In this document: positions 19,973-29,292 of the stretch, in pieces
How the letters are laid out: each line of letters starts with the position of its first letter
How positions within the stretch are numbered: the stretch's first letter is position 1
From: Kazachstania africana CBS 2517
Taxonomy: Eukaryota > Ascomycota > Saccharomycetes > Saccharomycetales > Saccharomycetaceae
DNA: 64,000 bases
Reading direction: 5' to 3'
NCBI RefSeq assembly: GCF_000304475.1
Contig: NC_018940.1
Coordinates: 1,550,001-1,614,000 of the forward strand
The notes under the pieces: generated by a model
Seen by the model: the letters and a program-made list of their open reading frames with translations, nothing else
Databases searched by the model: none
Told to the model about the DNA's origin: nothing
Program-made: the position numbers and the translations under genes

Positions 19973-20581
19973 ATGCATTGCACGCGATTATCTATGATTC
20001 GATCTGTACATTCTTTCAACAATGTACAAGCAGGGAAAAAATTTGTTCCAATCAAGAAAGCCATTGAATTTGTCAATTCTTCTGGTAAAAATGAGAATCT
20101 AGAGGCGACTTCACCTCAATGGGAAAGACATAAAGCTGCAATTAAGAAAAAGACCGGAGGACAGAGATGGAATCCCAATAAGAAGCTGTCCAGAGAGCAA
20201 ATGGAGGGTATTAGATTGTTAAAGAAACAATTTCCGAAAATGACCGCGTCTGATCTCGGTAGTCGATTTAAGGTGTCACCTGAAGCAATTAGTAAAATTC
20301 TCAAATCTAAATGGCATCCCAATGACAGTGAGGCGCAAAAACTACAAGCCAGGTGGAAAAAAAGAGGTGAAAAGATTAAAAATCTATATAAAGAGAATCC
20401 GCTCGGCTTAGACAGAAAATTGGTGCTAACACACGATAAATCAGCTCAAGAAATTAGGTTTCGAGTAGTTTTACCTGAACAGTTGAACAACTCAACGAGA
20501 AATTCAAAAGATAAAGAGAAACAATTCCATAAGAAACGGAATGGAAAGTTACATTTATTGGAAAATCTCATTAGTAAATAG
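19973..20581 (+). CDS. RRG9: Rrg9, mitochondrial genome maintenance (neugrin-like)
   Basis: Rrg9 is a mitochondrial protein required for respiratory growth and mtDNA maintenance. The 202-residue product (S. cerevisiae about 214) begins with an Arg/Ser/His-rich presequence-like stretch (MHCTRLSMIRSVHSF). The neugrin-type core follows at about residues 70-130: NKKLSREQMEGIRLLKKQFP, then LGSRFKVSPEAISKILKSKW. The C terminus is highly basic. A second ATG at residue 8 could also initiate. Divergent from VID27 and convergent with PEX17. Confidence 0.92.
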   Translation: MHCTRLSMIRSVHSFNNVQAGKKFVPIKKAIEFVNSSGKNENLEATSPQWERHKAAIKKKTGGQRWNPNKKLSREQMEGIRLLKKQFPKMTASDLGSRFKVSPEAISKILKSKWHPNDSEAQKLQARWKKRGEKIKNLYKENPLGLDRKLVLTHDKSAQEIRFRVVLPEQLNNSTRNSKDKEKQFHKKRNGKLHLLENLISK

Positions 20582-20630
20582 AAGTTATAAGAGCATCGTG
20601 TAGATATACATATATACATTTAATAAATAT

Positions 20631-21233
20631 TCATTTCATCCTTCCACCATTCACATACGTTCCTTTAATTGTCCTAAGGTTGTCGATGACATCCCGGCAC
20701 TTACCATTTACCACTTTCGATTGATCAGTCAATTCCACTTGGTCAACAAGCAACTTCATTTGGAAAGTTAAGCCAGCCACAGTATTTCTATCGCTTTGGT
20801 TGCCATCTAGTAAATTCTGAACCTCCAATACTTGAGCAGCTTGTCTTAACTTTTCATTAATATCTGTCAAATATCCTTTAGTTTGTGACGGAGCGGTCGA
20901 ATCATTATCCGTTTGAGTAGCCCTTTCAATGTACTTATCATGTTGATTGAAACCCAAGATCGTCACTGGCGAGACTTTTAGCCTCTTTTGAAGAGTGGAA
21001 ACTAACGCTCGTAGGCGTAAAAGAGTAGTTACAGCTAGCTCATTCCTTTGCCTAAACTGCTCAGCAAGACATGGCTGAACAACGAATAGAAGGATCAAGT
21101 ACCCTAAAGACGACAAAATTCCAATGTTATGAAAGAGGCTTCGAAGAGCCACTAACGTCGGATGTTGGTAGCGTCTTCGTACAATGCTAGATTCATCAGG
21201 CCATTTTATATCATTCAGCAGGTTAGGCGACAT
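20631..21233 (-). CDS. PEX17: Peroxin Pex17
   Basis: Pex17 is a peroxisomal membrane component of the Pex13-Pex14-Pex17 docking complex that receives import receptors. The 200-residue product (S. cerevisiae 199) has one hydrophobic segment at about residues 36-55 (NIGILSSLGYLILLFVVQP). It continues with predicted coiled-coil/helical sequence rich in Gln, Leu and Lys. Position between RRG9 and the RAP1 side agrees with YNL214W. Similarity is moderate, as typical for this divergent peroxin, so the call leans on size, topology and synteny. Confidence 0.88.
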   Translation of the reverse strand: MSPNLLNDIKWPDESSIVRRRYQHPTLVALRSLFHNIGILSSLGYLILLFVVQPCLAEQFRQRNELAVTTLLRLRALVSTLQKRLKVSPVTILGFNQHDKYIERATQTDNDSTAPSQTKGYLTDINEKLRQAAQVLEVQNLLDGNQSDRNTVAGLTFQMKLLVDQVELTDQSKVVNGKCRDVIDNLRTIKGTYVNGGRMK

Positions 21234-21522
21234 AGCATCTGCTACCTTGAGCCACTAGGTTATATATTGTAGTGAAATTAGAAATAGCCTTTTTAGCCTT
21301 GCCATACTTCTGAAAAAGTCCATCTCTCAAAAAAACCCACCCACCATCCACGTTCTTTAACGGACAGATACTAAGAAGCACCCAAAAGTGGACAAGACGT
21401 ATACACTCAGTATTGTGAGCAATAAAAATATTTAATTGAAAGTCTCTATGTATGGTTACATTATTAGCAAAAAATATACTCCTGATTTGTTAGAAAATTA
21501 TATACACCAAGAAAAAGCAAAT

Positions 21523-22683
21523 CTACTTGCTATTAGCATGAATATTCTGTTCTTCTTTTTGAACTTCCTTTATGTATGACCTTAAAGCCAGCAGAGGGCT
21601 CCCTATTTTTTGTTCCTCTTGATATATCTTCAGTGCCATCAGCTGTGTCATGACGCTATTTACTTGAAGTATTCTCATCATCCCATTATTTATTCCTGAC
21701 CCAGACATTTGTGCAAAGACTTGGAACTTTGAGGACAGGAGCTTGATAGAATCTTTGGGAAAACCATTCTCAGAAAATGTGACTGTTTTCAGAACTTGTC
21801 GGATGAAGTCGCCATTTTGAGATAAAACTTCTAATGCACCCCAATCTATTCCAGGAACAAAACCTTGCACTGTTATTTCCACCCAATCAACTTTCAAACG
21901 AAGGTCCAAGTAACCTTTACATTGGAGATACGAGGTCATGTAGCTTCCATCTGAATAATAATATTTGAATGTGCAGCGTGATATTGTAAAATAAATGGTA
22001 GTGTCGTTAACGAAACCAGTTTCTATCTTACCTGCACACACTCCGATTCTTACAACATTTTGTTTTTTACCCTCTGATGCTATAAGTGCCATTATGTTCG
22101 GGACTAAATGAAGATGTCTTACTTTAGAAGCAGCAGGCAATATTAGGTCTACTCCTGCTGTTGACGTGAAAAATATTCCCAAAAAGTTATTCCAGTCGTC
22201 ATTGGTCCAAACCGCCTTTTGAAAATCGTTCAGCGTACTGATTATATTGTAAATTTGGATTTTCGCCATATCCATAATGTACTTGCTAGCAACATTTAGT
22301 TGATTTGAGACAGTATTGATTTCAAATGGTACTGCTTTTTTTGGAAAATCCTTATTTTCCTTCTGAACTCGAAATTCATCAGAAAACTGCCCATTATATA
22401 TTTGTTGAGAAGCTACTTCTTCCTGCGTATGCGAAGAGTTCTTATACATATTCCCGTTAATAATCGGCGATGCAGCGTTAGTTGCACTTCTCGAAAGCTC
22501 AGTTTTCAGTTTGGCCATCTGATCCGAAACACTCTCAGACACTGACTGAGCGCTTATAGGTAAATTTTGCGCTAAATGAGACTGCTTATACTGAGGAACG
22601 TAGACATATCCACGGTGGATGCGATTTTTATCTGAAGGTGCTAAACCATGCTCTTGTGAATTAGTTCTATGCCCCTTGGCCAT
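21523..22683 (-). CDS. MFG1: LIM-domain-binding-type transcriptional co-regulator Mfg1
   Basis: Mfg1 partners Flo8 and Mss11 in S. cerevisiae to drive FLO11 expression, filamentous growth and invasion. The 386-residue product has an N-terminal disordered part. An LDB/SEUSS-like core follows at about residues 155-300, with KAVWTNDDWNNFLGIFFTST, VRHLHLVPNIMALIASEG and WVEITVQGFVPGIDWGALE. S. cerevisiae Mfg1 is YDL233W on the sister track, about 458 residues. Here it takes the place where IES2 (YNL215W) would stand; the product is unlike the PAPA-1 protein Ies2. A long, partly GC-richer upstream region precedes it. Confidence 0.85.
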   Translation of the reverse strand: MAKGHRTNSQEHGLAPSDKNRIHRGYVYVPQYKQSHLAQNLPISAQSVSESVSDQMAKLKTELSRSATNAASPIINGNMYKNSSHTQEEVASQQIYNGQFSDEFRVQKENKDFPKKAVPFEINTVSNQLNVASKYIMDMAKIQIYNIISTLNDFQKAVWTNDDWNNFLGIFFTSTAGVDLILPAASKVRHLHLVPNIMALIASEGKKQNVVRIGVCAGKIETGFVNDTTIYFTISRCTFKYYYSDGSYMTSYLQCKGYLDLRLKVDWVEITVQGFVPGIDWGALEVLSQNGDFIRQVLKTVTFSENGFPKDSIKLLSSKFQVFAQMSGSGINNGMMRILQVNSVMTQLMALKIYQEEQKIGSPLLALRSYIKEVQKEEQNIHANSK

Positions 22684-23667
22684 GAAAAGAATGTTTTTCT
22701 AGAAAATGTAATAGAACGGGTATAGCTTTATTTCCTTTTCTGCTTTGTCTTTCTGCCAGCTCAACGTTCAAACTCCTCCAAAACACAAAAATTCAAACGC
22801 AAGCACCTTGGGACTATTTATATCAAACTTTTCCCAATAGCTAAGTTCTTTCCTACTCATTCAAGAAAAAAGAAAGAATGCCTAACATATATAGATCTAT
22901 ATATCAACAACGAAAGGCCTTAACAAAAGAAAAAAGCTAAAAGCTTCTTACAAATGGCAACCTTCTTAAAGTGTCGTTTAGAAGTCAAAGAGAAAATGTT
23001 TTCACTATGACAAAGCTCCAGAGAGTTCGAGAAGTACTTTGTGGGAACCACTATGATCTACGTTTCCAAATGCGGTAAGCCCACCTGTTCCATCTCCGTG
23101 GGCATGCCAAGCTCGGTCGAATCTTTTGCGGGACTTGACAGCGAAAAAAGTCATCGTAAGTACTGCCAGGTCGGATTCACCTTTGCAGGCAACAAAGAAT
23201 TCAGCGCAGGGGCTCGAGAAAAGATATTTTTAAGATTTCGCATATGCATTCTGAGAACTGCAGAGCAGAGGAGGTACAAAGTTGTGAGATTGTTCCATAC
23301 ATGAAGCAATTTAACGCAACCATCGCTATAGGTCGACTACGAAAACAATGTAAGAATGAAAGGCAACTTGTTAGAACCAAAAGAGGGGAAAGTAAATAAG
23401 ATACAGTGTATTCTGAGCCAAAAAACTGGTTTGTTGAAATCTAAAGTTGCAGACGATAATGATACAAACAGCCTCAGCATTATAAATATATGATTCCTAC
23501 TTACATAAATACGCAGCTAAAATATAAAGTCTCCAAAAAACCTAAGAGATAACCTAGAAAAAAGAAAAAAATAAAGTGGTGTTTTTATTCAGTTAAGAAA
23601 CTACCCTAGCAAAAGAAAAAAATTACCGAAAATTTGAATTTATGATGAAATGAAAATGAGGTAATTT
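22684..23667. other. Long intergenic region between MFG1 and RAP1 with an unexplained GC-richer block
   Basis: About 980 bp, the longest spacer here without an identified gene. It includes an 18-bp perfect palindrome (22887-22904) and a block at about 22980-23310 that is much less AT-rich than its flanks. A plus-strand frame from the ATG at 23053 to 23304 encodes no recognisable domain. Minus-strand reading of part of the block shows no Ies2-like sequence. It may be an extended MFG1 regulatory region, as S. cerevisiae filamentation regulators have, or a non-coding RNA. I cannot decide. Confidence 0.4.
22887..22904. repeat. 18-bp perfect palindrome
   Basis: ATATATAGATCTATATAT equals its own reverse complement. 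It lies about 205 bp upstream of the MFG1 ATG and may act as a bidirectional TATA element. Confidence 0.7.
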
Positions 23668-25974
23668 TCAAATCAAGTCTCTTTCGATAAATTTCTTTCT
23701 CATCTCCACTCTTGCTGAGCGATGCTTCTGTATTAGCATTTTAACATCGTCACGATTTCCATTCCTTAACAAATCATCGTCCTCTCTAGTCCAAATACCT
23801 GGAACATTCATTGGTGGGTTTGCATTGTATTTGAACATGTTCAAAAAGTAACGTGGAAAGACCATCAAATCACCGGATAAAGCCGTCAAAACAGTAGTAC
23901 TAAACGTTTTACGAATCCCAGCTTCTTCAGCCAAATCTTGCACCAATTTTTCTGCTTGCGACGTATCATATTCTCTCGAGATGACCTCTTGCAACTTGTC
24001 CATAAATTCCCTAGTTGATGAGAGTTGGAAAAAAGTGGGTAAAAATAAATCGACCGTGGCAATCTCTGGTGGGAACTGTATTGTATCGGGATCTATATTA
24101 TCGTAGTTGGTTTCGTTAACAAAGTCATTACGGATTTCTTCTGCTAAATCTGGCGGATATTCAAACGGCAGCTGTTGCTCGTTCCTCACCAGGTCATTCC
24201 TTAATGATGAGATAAAGTTCATTGTTTCTTCATCCAATAATTCATTTTCAGGAATAGTATAAGCTTGTTGTGAGCTTGTAGAGGCACCAGCAAGTGTGGT
24301 AGTGGCGGGAGCAGCAGCAGCAGTTGTAGATTGATAGGCTCTTGCCCTCTTTGAAGCAGAATTGTAATTTCCTGGAGTTGGGACGCCAGGTCTCTTTGGC
24401 CTATTTGTGAGATTTTTCATTGGTTCTGGTTCTCTACCAGCTTTGGTTTCATCTTCAAAGTATTCAATGTAGTGGTCAATTCCATACACTAATAAAAACT
24501 TTCTGAATCTGTCCCTCCAAGCATTTTCAGTATGGTTTGGATTTTGTTCAGCGAAAGTCTTGAAAAATTCTCTAGCTATTGGACCTCTACGATCGTTGGC
24601 ATGATAAGTACTAAAAGGAGGTTCAGAACCAGGCGTCACTTGCGAATCCATGGTCAAACTTCTTCTAGCGATGGCATTTGGTGAATCGTCTTGACTGATC
24701 AATGAGACACCAGTATCTGGGTCTACTTGATACAAATCACGATAGAATTGTTTTTTAACAGCCAAGGCCAACGTATAATCTTCGTCGGCCGTAAATTTTT
24801 TTTTCAAAGATGGTGGCATAATGGTTGTTTTTATCAAATTTCCGCTTTCATCTCTCATCAATTTACCGTACTGATCAACTTTATAGACAAAATCTAACCG
24901 TTTCGCAAGGTAAACACGGAACCTATGCCTAATCGAATTACCCGTATGATTTGGAACGTAATGAGAAATCTCGTCAAACAATGTATGTGTAGTACGTCTT
25001 GTTGGATTTTTCCTCACCACATCAAGAATAAAATCGTCTTCATCTTCAGTGAAAGAAGCTTTATTATGAGAAGGTAAACTTGCTCTTGCTAGCATTGTTC
25101 TGTTGGATTGATAGTCATTAGGTGATTGTGAAGCATGTTCTACATTTGCATCCGGAGGGGACGTCACTTCTACTTCACCATTATTAGCATTATTAGTGTT
25201 ATTACTACCGCCATTTTCATGATTTTCCATAATAGAATATTGCTCCAAAAGTCTAATTTGATCCAACCTTTCTTGTTCCTGACGATCATTTTTATCCATA
25301 TCTTCCTTATTACGATTGCTTTCCGTGATCTGTGGATCCATATTATCTGTCACCGAATGGAATGAATCTTCGTTATCCGATTCATTTGGTTTATTTTCTT
25401 CCCCAGCATTAGTTTTGTCATCTGTCCCAATCTTTTCTTCCTTTTGGGTAGTTGAATTTACCAATTGAGTGTCAATAACGTTTCTAAATTCGTCATATGG
25501 CACCAGATAATTACCGATATCCAATCTTTTCTTACTTTGAACGCAGGCTTTGATATAAGTTGGAGTGACGGTAGGTAGATTCGTATCATTATAGGGGGAC
25601 ACTATTACTACATTAGTCTTTGCAGATTGAGGTACGTCTTCTAAAATTTGTCCACCATTTGATTTAATAAGTCTAGCCAATTGCTCAATGTCATTGATAG
25701 AATCATGCGCATCTGAATCACGATTCAAAAAAAACTTCATCCCAACCAAAGGTTCACTATTCTCACTGCCATCTGTATCTACACTTCCGCTAGCCTTCTT
25801 ACTATCGTTACTGACACTTTTTGAAACCTCTTCAACAGCAGTCACTTTAGTTGTATTTTCATCAGCAGCATTGTTAGCACGCCCATTAGCAGTTTCTTCA
25901 TCTACTACAATTTCAGTATTCAGGCTATTTACGAAATCTTCAGCAGCTTTCGTAATCTCATCTGCGTCAGACAT
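23668..25974 (-). CDS. RAP1: Rap1, telomere-binding and general regulatory factor
   Basis: Rap1 activates ribosomal-protein and glycolytic genes, binds telomeric repeats, and recruits Sir and Rif proteins. The 768-residue product (S. cerevisiae 827) has a BRCT domain at about 75-165 (GMKFFLNRDSDAHDSIND...). Two Myb-type repeats form the DNA-binding domain: the first from about 306 (KASFTEDEDDFILDVVRKNP), the second from about 391 (KKKFTADEDYTLALAVKKQF) to about 510 with AWRDRFRKFLLVYG. The Rap1 C-terminal (RCT) domain from about 600 ends in EMRKKFIERDLI. The N-terminal linkers are acidic and Asn-rich. Its promoter contains Rap1-like and Reb1-like sites. Confidence 0.97.
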   Translation of the reverse strand: MSDADEITKAAEDFVNSLNTEIVVDEETANGRANNAADENTTKVTAVEEVSKSVSNDSKKASGSVDTDGSENSEPLVGMKFFLNRDSDAHDSINDIEQLARLIKSNGGQILEDVPQSAKTNVVIVSPYNDTNLPTVTPTYIKACVQSKKRLDIGNYLVPYDEFRNVIDTQLVNSTTQKEEKIGTDDKTNAGEENKPNESDNEDSFHSVTDNMDPQITESNRNKEDMDKNDRQEQERLDQIRLLEQYSIMENHENGGSNNTNNANNGEVEVTSPPDANVEHASQSPNDYQSNRTMLARASLPSHNKASFTEDEDDFILDVVRKNPTRRTTHTLFDEISHYVPNHTGNSIRHRFRVYLAKRLDFVYKVDQYGKLMRDESGNLIKTTIMPPSLKKKFTADEDYTLALAVKKQFYRDLYQVDPDTGVSLISQDDSPNAIARRSLTMDSQVTPGSEPPFSTYHANDRRGPIAREFFKTFAEQNPNHTENAWRDRFRKFLLVYGIDHYIEYFEDETKAGREPEPMKNLTNRPKRPGVPTPGNYNSASKRARAYQSTTAAAAPATTTLAGASTSSQQAYTIPENELLDEETMNFISSLRNDLVRNEQQLPFEYPPDLAEEIRNDFVNETNYDNIDPDTIQFPPEIATVDLFLPTFFQLSSTREFMDKLQEVISREYDTSQAEKLVQDLAEEAGIRKTFSTTVLTALSGDLMVFPRYFLNMFKYNANPPMNVPGIWTREDDDLLRNGNRDDVKMLIQKHRSARVEMRKKFIERDLI

Positions 25975-26198
25975 CTCTCTACCTTGACAAATTTAAATTT
26001 AAATTTTATTTATTTATCTATTTATTTTTCTCCTAAACAGTAAAACCAATACACTAATGTATGTCTTGATGTTCTAATCTGTATAAAAATATTTTTTCTC
26101 AACTACTTCTAAAGTTAATGATGTTTATTCAGTTTGTCTTGATGTTTAAACCTTAACTTCCCTTTTAATAGATTGTTACACTTCCAATGTGTCTGGTT

Positions 26199-26238
26199 GG
26201 TGTATGGTTGGATAAACAGAAAAATTGGTTGGGTGTTT
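26199..26238 (-). promoter_or_regulatory. Two Rap1-like sites in the RAP1 promoter (possible autoregulation)
   Basis: Read on the minus strand, 26199-26211 gives CCAACCATACACC, close to the Rap1 consensus ACACCCATACACC with three differences. 26225-26238 gives AAACACCCAACCAA, which keeps the ACACCC half. They lie about 225-265 bp upstream of the RAP1 ATG. Rap1 autoregulation is known in S. cerevisiae; binding here is inferred. Confidence 0.45.
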
Positions 26239-26324
26239 GTGTTTTGCAGGTTGAAAGATGCGAAATTCTGGGAGGTCAAAAAAAAATTGTTCATGGACAC
26301 CAAAACAACATAGTAACTAATATT

Positions 26325-26332
26325 TTACCCGG
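26325..26332. promoter_or_regulatory. Reb1-type site (TTACCCGG)
   Basis: An eight-base match to the Reb1 consensus about 350 bp upstream of the RAP1 ATG and 124 bp past the PPN2 stop. Reb1 may insulate the two tandem genes or open the RAP1 promoter. Confidence 0.55.
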
Positions 26333-26357
26333 GCTGACTTGGAGAGGGTAACTTATG

Positions 26358-26388
26358 ATCACGTGATAGCAACTATACATATCACGTG
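26358..26388. promoter_or_regulatory. Pair of CACGTG E-boxes
   Basis: CACGTG occurs at 26360-26365 (within the 10-bp palindrome ATCACGTGAT) and again at 26383-26388 (ATCACGTGCG), 23 bp apart. Cbf1 and Pho4 bind this core. The paired palindromic arrangement near a polyphosphatase 3' end and the RAP1 promoter is suggestive, but the target gene is unclear. Confidence 0.5.
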
Positions 26389-26455
26389 CGATTTCTCTTT
26401 TTTTGCAACGCAAGTAAAGGAAGGTATGACGAATATGAGTTACTATATAACATCA

Positions 26456-27409
26456 CTACAAACAGTCCTGTTGAATTAGTCTTGCATTATATTTGCCTTT
26501 TTTCTTATCGTAAGTGTATTCCATTGCAGACAGTTTCCCACCTTTCACACATGCTGAATCTAAACCTTTTGTGAAGTTACGTATATTTAAACCTTTCCTC
26601 GCATCGTGCCCATAGAGAATAGTGATATTTTTCAACTCTTTATGCTTTTCTACGTAATCTTCCCATATTTTGTACCATCGTACTGGATGCGATATATCGT
26701 CCTTATCCCTTGAAGCCTCACTCCAATCCCTATCGTTTACATACTTCATTTCAACGAGCGAATTGACGTTGAATTTATTTTCATCATCATTGACTACATT
26801 TGGTAACATCCCCGCATGTACGCCATATAATATCTCATCTGTAAGGCCCAGTTCTAGTCGCGTTAATACCGAACAATGTCGAGCCAATGCACTCAGTTTT
26901 CTAAAGCCTATCTTGTTGGCTAAATTTACATGATTTTCGGTTACTTTGAATTCTTTACGTTTAATAACACTGTCATTATCGAAAAACAAATTACCTTTGA
27001 GAAATGCTAATAATAATGATACTTCATGATTACCCAATAGACATTTCACATTGGCTTTATTATCCAAGATGAAATCGATAACTTTTTCTGAATCTGGACC
27101 TTTCATCGTAAAATCGCCGAGCAAAATAAGTAACGTCTCGTCATCAAGCCCCCCGAGCTTCTTATTTATTAAATTATCCAATTCCTTGAATTGCCCATGG
27201 ACATCTCCAACGAACACTATTCTTTTATTAGGATCATCAATGTGCAGATTATCAGCCAGGACGTTTATCTTAGGGATCCCAATTGCTAGATCACTTTCTC
27301 CATTCATTAAATCCTTTCGAACAAAATAATACGTTATTACTAATATCACGACAAAAATACTAGATAAACCTATCTTTTTCCACTTGGCCTCCCTATGCTC
27401 TTTTACCAT
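26456..27409 (-). CDS. PPN2: Vacuolar zinc-dependent endopolyphosphatase Ppn2
   Basis: Ppn2 cleaves long-chain inorganic polyphosphate inside the vacuole. The 317-residue product (S. cerevisiae about 326) has an N-terminal signal anchor at about residues 13-30 (IGLSSIFVVILVITYYFV). A PPP-type metallophosphatase domain follows: GDVHG at 68-72, GDF at 98-100, GNHE at 126-129, GVHAG near 195 and YGHDARKG near 265, which together supply the metal ligands. It lies between RAP1 and MGS1, as YNL217W does in S. cerevisiae. Confidence 0.95.
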   Translation of the reverse strand: MVKEHREAKWKKIGLSSIFVVILVITYYFVRKDLMNGESDLAIGIPKINVLADNLHIDDPNKRIVFVGDVHGQFKELDNLINKKLGGLDDETLLILLGDFTMKGPDSEKVIDFILDNKANVKCLLGNHEVSLLLAFLKGNLFFDNDSVIKRKEFKVTENHVNLANKIGFRKLSALARHCSVLTRLELGLTDEILYGVHAGMLPNVVNDDENKFNVNSLVEMKYVNDRDWSEASRDKDDISHPVRWYKIWEDYVEKHKELKNITILYGHDARKGLNIRNFTKGLDSACVKGGKLSAMEYTYDKKKGKYNARLIQQDCL

Positions 27410-27606
27410 GCTGAAAACCTATTTTTTATTGTTGATCACAATGTTTGAGAATTTAACTTTTGATTAGCCCATTTCTCGGAAGAATCCCAAACCAAGAAAC
27501 AAAAAAAATTTAAATGCTTCTTATGAAGAGAAGCTTCTGAGCCTCAGAGGGTAAAAAAAAGACATAAAACGCAAAAGCAGCTTCAATCTGATGCCGGTTA
27601 TTATTT

Positions 27607-29292
27607 TTATGTTCCCTCTTCTTCTAGGTCTGGATCAATTCTATCGCCTAAATATCTGCCATCTAAAAATTTTAATGCATTCTTGTCGGTACATTTGTCC
27701 AGTACTTCTTGCGGGAAATATTCTTGCTTTACCTTACCGTCGAGATAATCTGGATTATATTTATAGCCCTTATGATATCCTAATTCCTCCATTAACTTCG
27801 TGGGTGCATTTCTAATATGCATTGGTATTTCGCTACTTGCCATCGAAAAGACATTTTCATTGAGCATAGAACTAACTTTATTCCATGCCCTATATATCTC
27901 GACAGACTTAGGAGCACGTGCCAGTGCAACACAACATTGTGCTAGTGCAAGATTTGCTTCAGGTAGACCAATTTTCATAACTGCATTATGTGCCGCAATT
28001 GCTAGAGGTAATAGAGTATTATCCCGAAGACCAATATCTTCACTAGCAATTCGAATCATGCGTCTGGCAATATACAAAGGATCCTCTCCACCTTTTAACA
28101 TTCGAGCTAGATAATATAGAGAGGCATTTTCGTCACTACCCCTTACAGCTTTATGGAACGCTGAAATGGTATCATAATGATTGTCTCCTTTGGGATCATA
28201 GTAGGTACTCAACCCATTACTACTGTTGCTTTTAACAATATCTCTAACCATTTCGACATCAATCTCTTCATTTTCACCTTTTTGACGCGTTGAGATTTCA
28301 ATCATTTCCAATAAGTTCAATGCTCTTCTTGTATCTCCAATGGAAACATCAACAATATATTCTAAGCATGCTCTTGAAAGTTTTAATGGTTGCTTGACAC
28401 CTAAAATTAAGTTTCTACATTTGTTTAACAAAGCAGTTCCTCTTGAAAGTACAATGCAAAGTTCGTTGACGCTTAGCGTCTCAAGCACAAATACATGACA
28501 TCTACTGATCAATGCATTATTGAGTGAAAAACTGGGGTTTTCAGTGGTGGCACCGATCAGTATTATATCGCCATTTTCCACATGAGGCAGCAATAAATCT
28601 TGTTGCGACTTATTGAACCTATGTATTTCATCAATGAAAAGAATCACCCTTCTCTTAGTTAATTGAAACTCTTTTTTAGCTCTGTCGAAAATAGATCTAA
28701 GCTCCTGAGTATTCGCTTTTGTTGCACTTGTTTCAATCATATAATATTTATTTGTTGCAGACTTCGTCAAGAGACGTGCTAATGAAGTTTTTCCTACACC
28801 TGGAGGACCCCAGAGTATCATTGATGGGATGACATTTTGTTCTATGTATTTGTATAAAATTCCTTTGGATTGAGACAAAATATGTTGCTGACCCACATAT
28901 TCTTTCAACTCCTTTGGTCTTAGTTTTTCAGATAATGGTAAATGAATAATTTTTTGTAGATACTTGATCTCATTCTCCCTCTCGATCTTGGGATCGGGTT
29001 TAATCTTTTTATGCACTACTACGTTTTCTTCTTCTTCTGCTCCTACTTGTTTCTTATCCTCGTCATCAATATTCACTACTGTTGTATCCTCTGGTGGCCC
29101 TCTTTTTCGATTTCCCTGCAGCAGAGATGATACACTTTTAGTCTTTGTTTCTGGGACTGAGGAATGTGGAGTCTCAGCACATGTATTTAAATGAGCATTA
29201 ATGCTCGAAAAGAGTACTTTCTTTGAACAAACAGGGCAGCTGACTAATTGTGGCTTCGCCTCTAGCTGAGAATTTCTATTGAAAGACTTCAT
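27607..29292 (-). CDS. MGS1: Mgs1, WRNIP1-type AAA+ ATPase of replication stress
   Basis: Mgs1 binds ubiquitinated PCNA and DNA polymerase delta and helps replication fork stability. From the ATG at 29292 the product has 561 residues. It has a UBZ zinc finger at about 19-38 (CPVCSKKVLFSSINAHLNTC), Walker A GPPGVGKTS at 162-170, Walker B ILFIDEIHRF with DE at 221-222, sensor motif GATTENPSF, and the C-terminal MgsA/WRNIP1 tetramerisation region. The frame is open to 29427 and an upstream ATG would add up to 45 residues. That extension looks unlike the family, and I prefer the start just before the UBZ finger. Confidence 0.94.
   Translation of the reverse strand: MKSFNRNSQLEAKPQLVSCPVCSKKVLFSSINAHLNTCAETPHSSVPETKTKSVSSLLQGNRKRGPPEDTTVVNIDDEDKKQVGAEEEENVVVHKKIKPDPKIERENEIKYLQKIIHLPLSEKLRPKELKEYVGQQHILSQSKGILYKYIEQNVIPSMILWGPPGVGKTSLARLLTKSATNKYYMIETSATKANTQELRSIFDRAKKEFQLTKRRVILFIDEIHRFNKSQQDLLLPHVENGDIILIGATTENPSFSLNNALISRCHVFVLETLSVNELCIVLSRGTALLNKCRNLILGVKQPLKLSRACLEYIVDVSIGDTRRALNLLEMIEISTRQKGENEEIDVEMVRDIVKSNSSNGLSTYYDPKGDNHYDTISAFHKAVRGSDENASLYYLARMLKGGEDPLYIARRMIRIASEDIGLRDNTLLPLAIAAHNAVMKIGLPEANLALAQCCVALARAPKSVEIYRAWNKVSSMLNENVFSMASSEIPMHIRNAPTKLMEELGYHKGYKYNPDYLDGKVKQEYFPQEVLDKCTDKNALKFLDGRYLGDRIDPDLEEEGT

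Larger units (their letters stand above)
25975..26455. other. RAP1 promoter / PPN2 3' region
   Basis: This promoter holds Rap1-like sites at 26199-26211 and 26225-26238, a Reb1 site at 26325-26332 and two CACGTG boxes further upstream, each listed below. A 62-codon minus-strand frame (26115-26303) overlaps these sites and is not considered a gene. Confidence 0.6.

Noticed and set aside
23053..23304. Possible small gene in the MFG1-RAP1 spacer
   Set aside because: No recognisable domain or homologue; kept only as part of an unexplained block.
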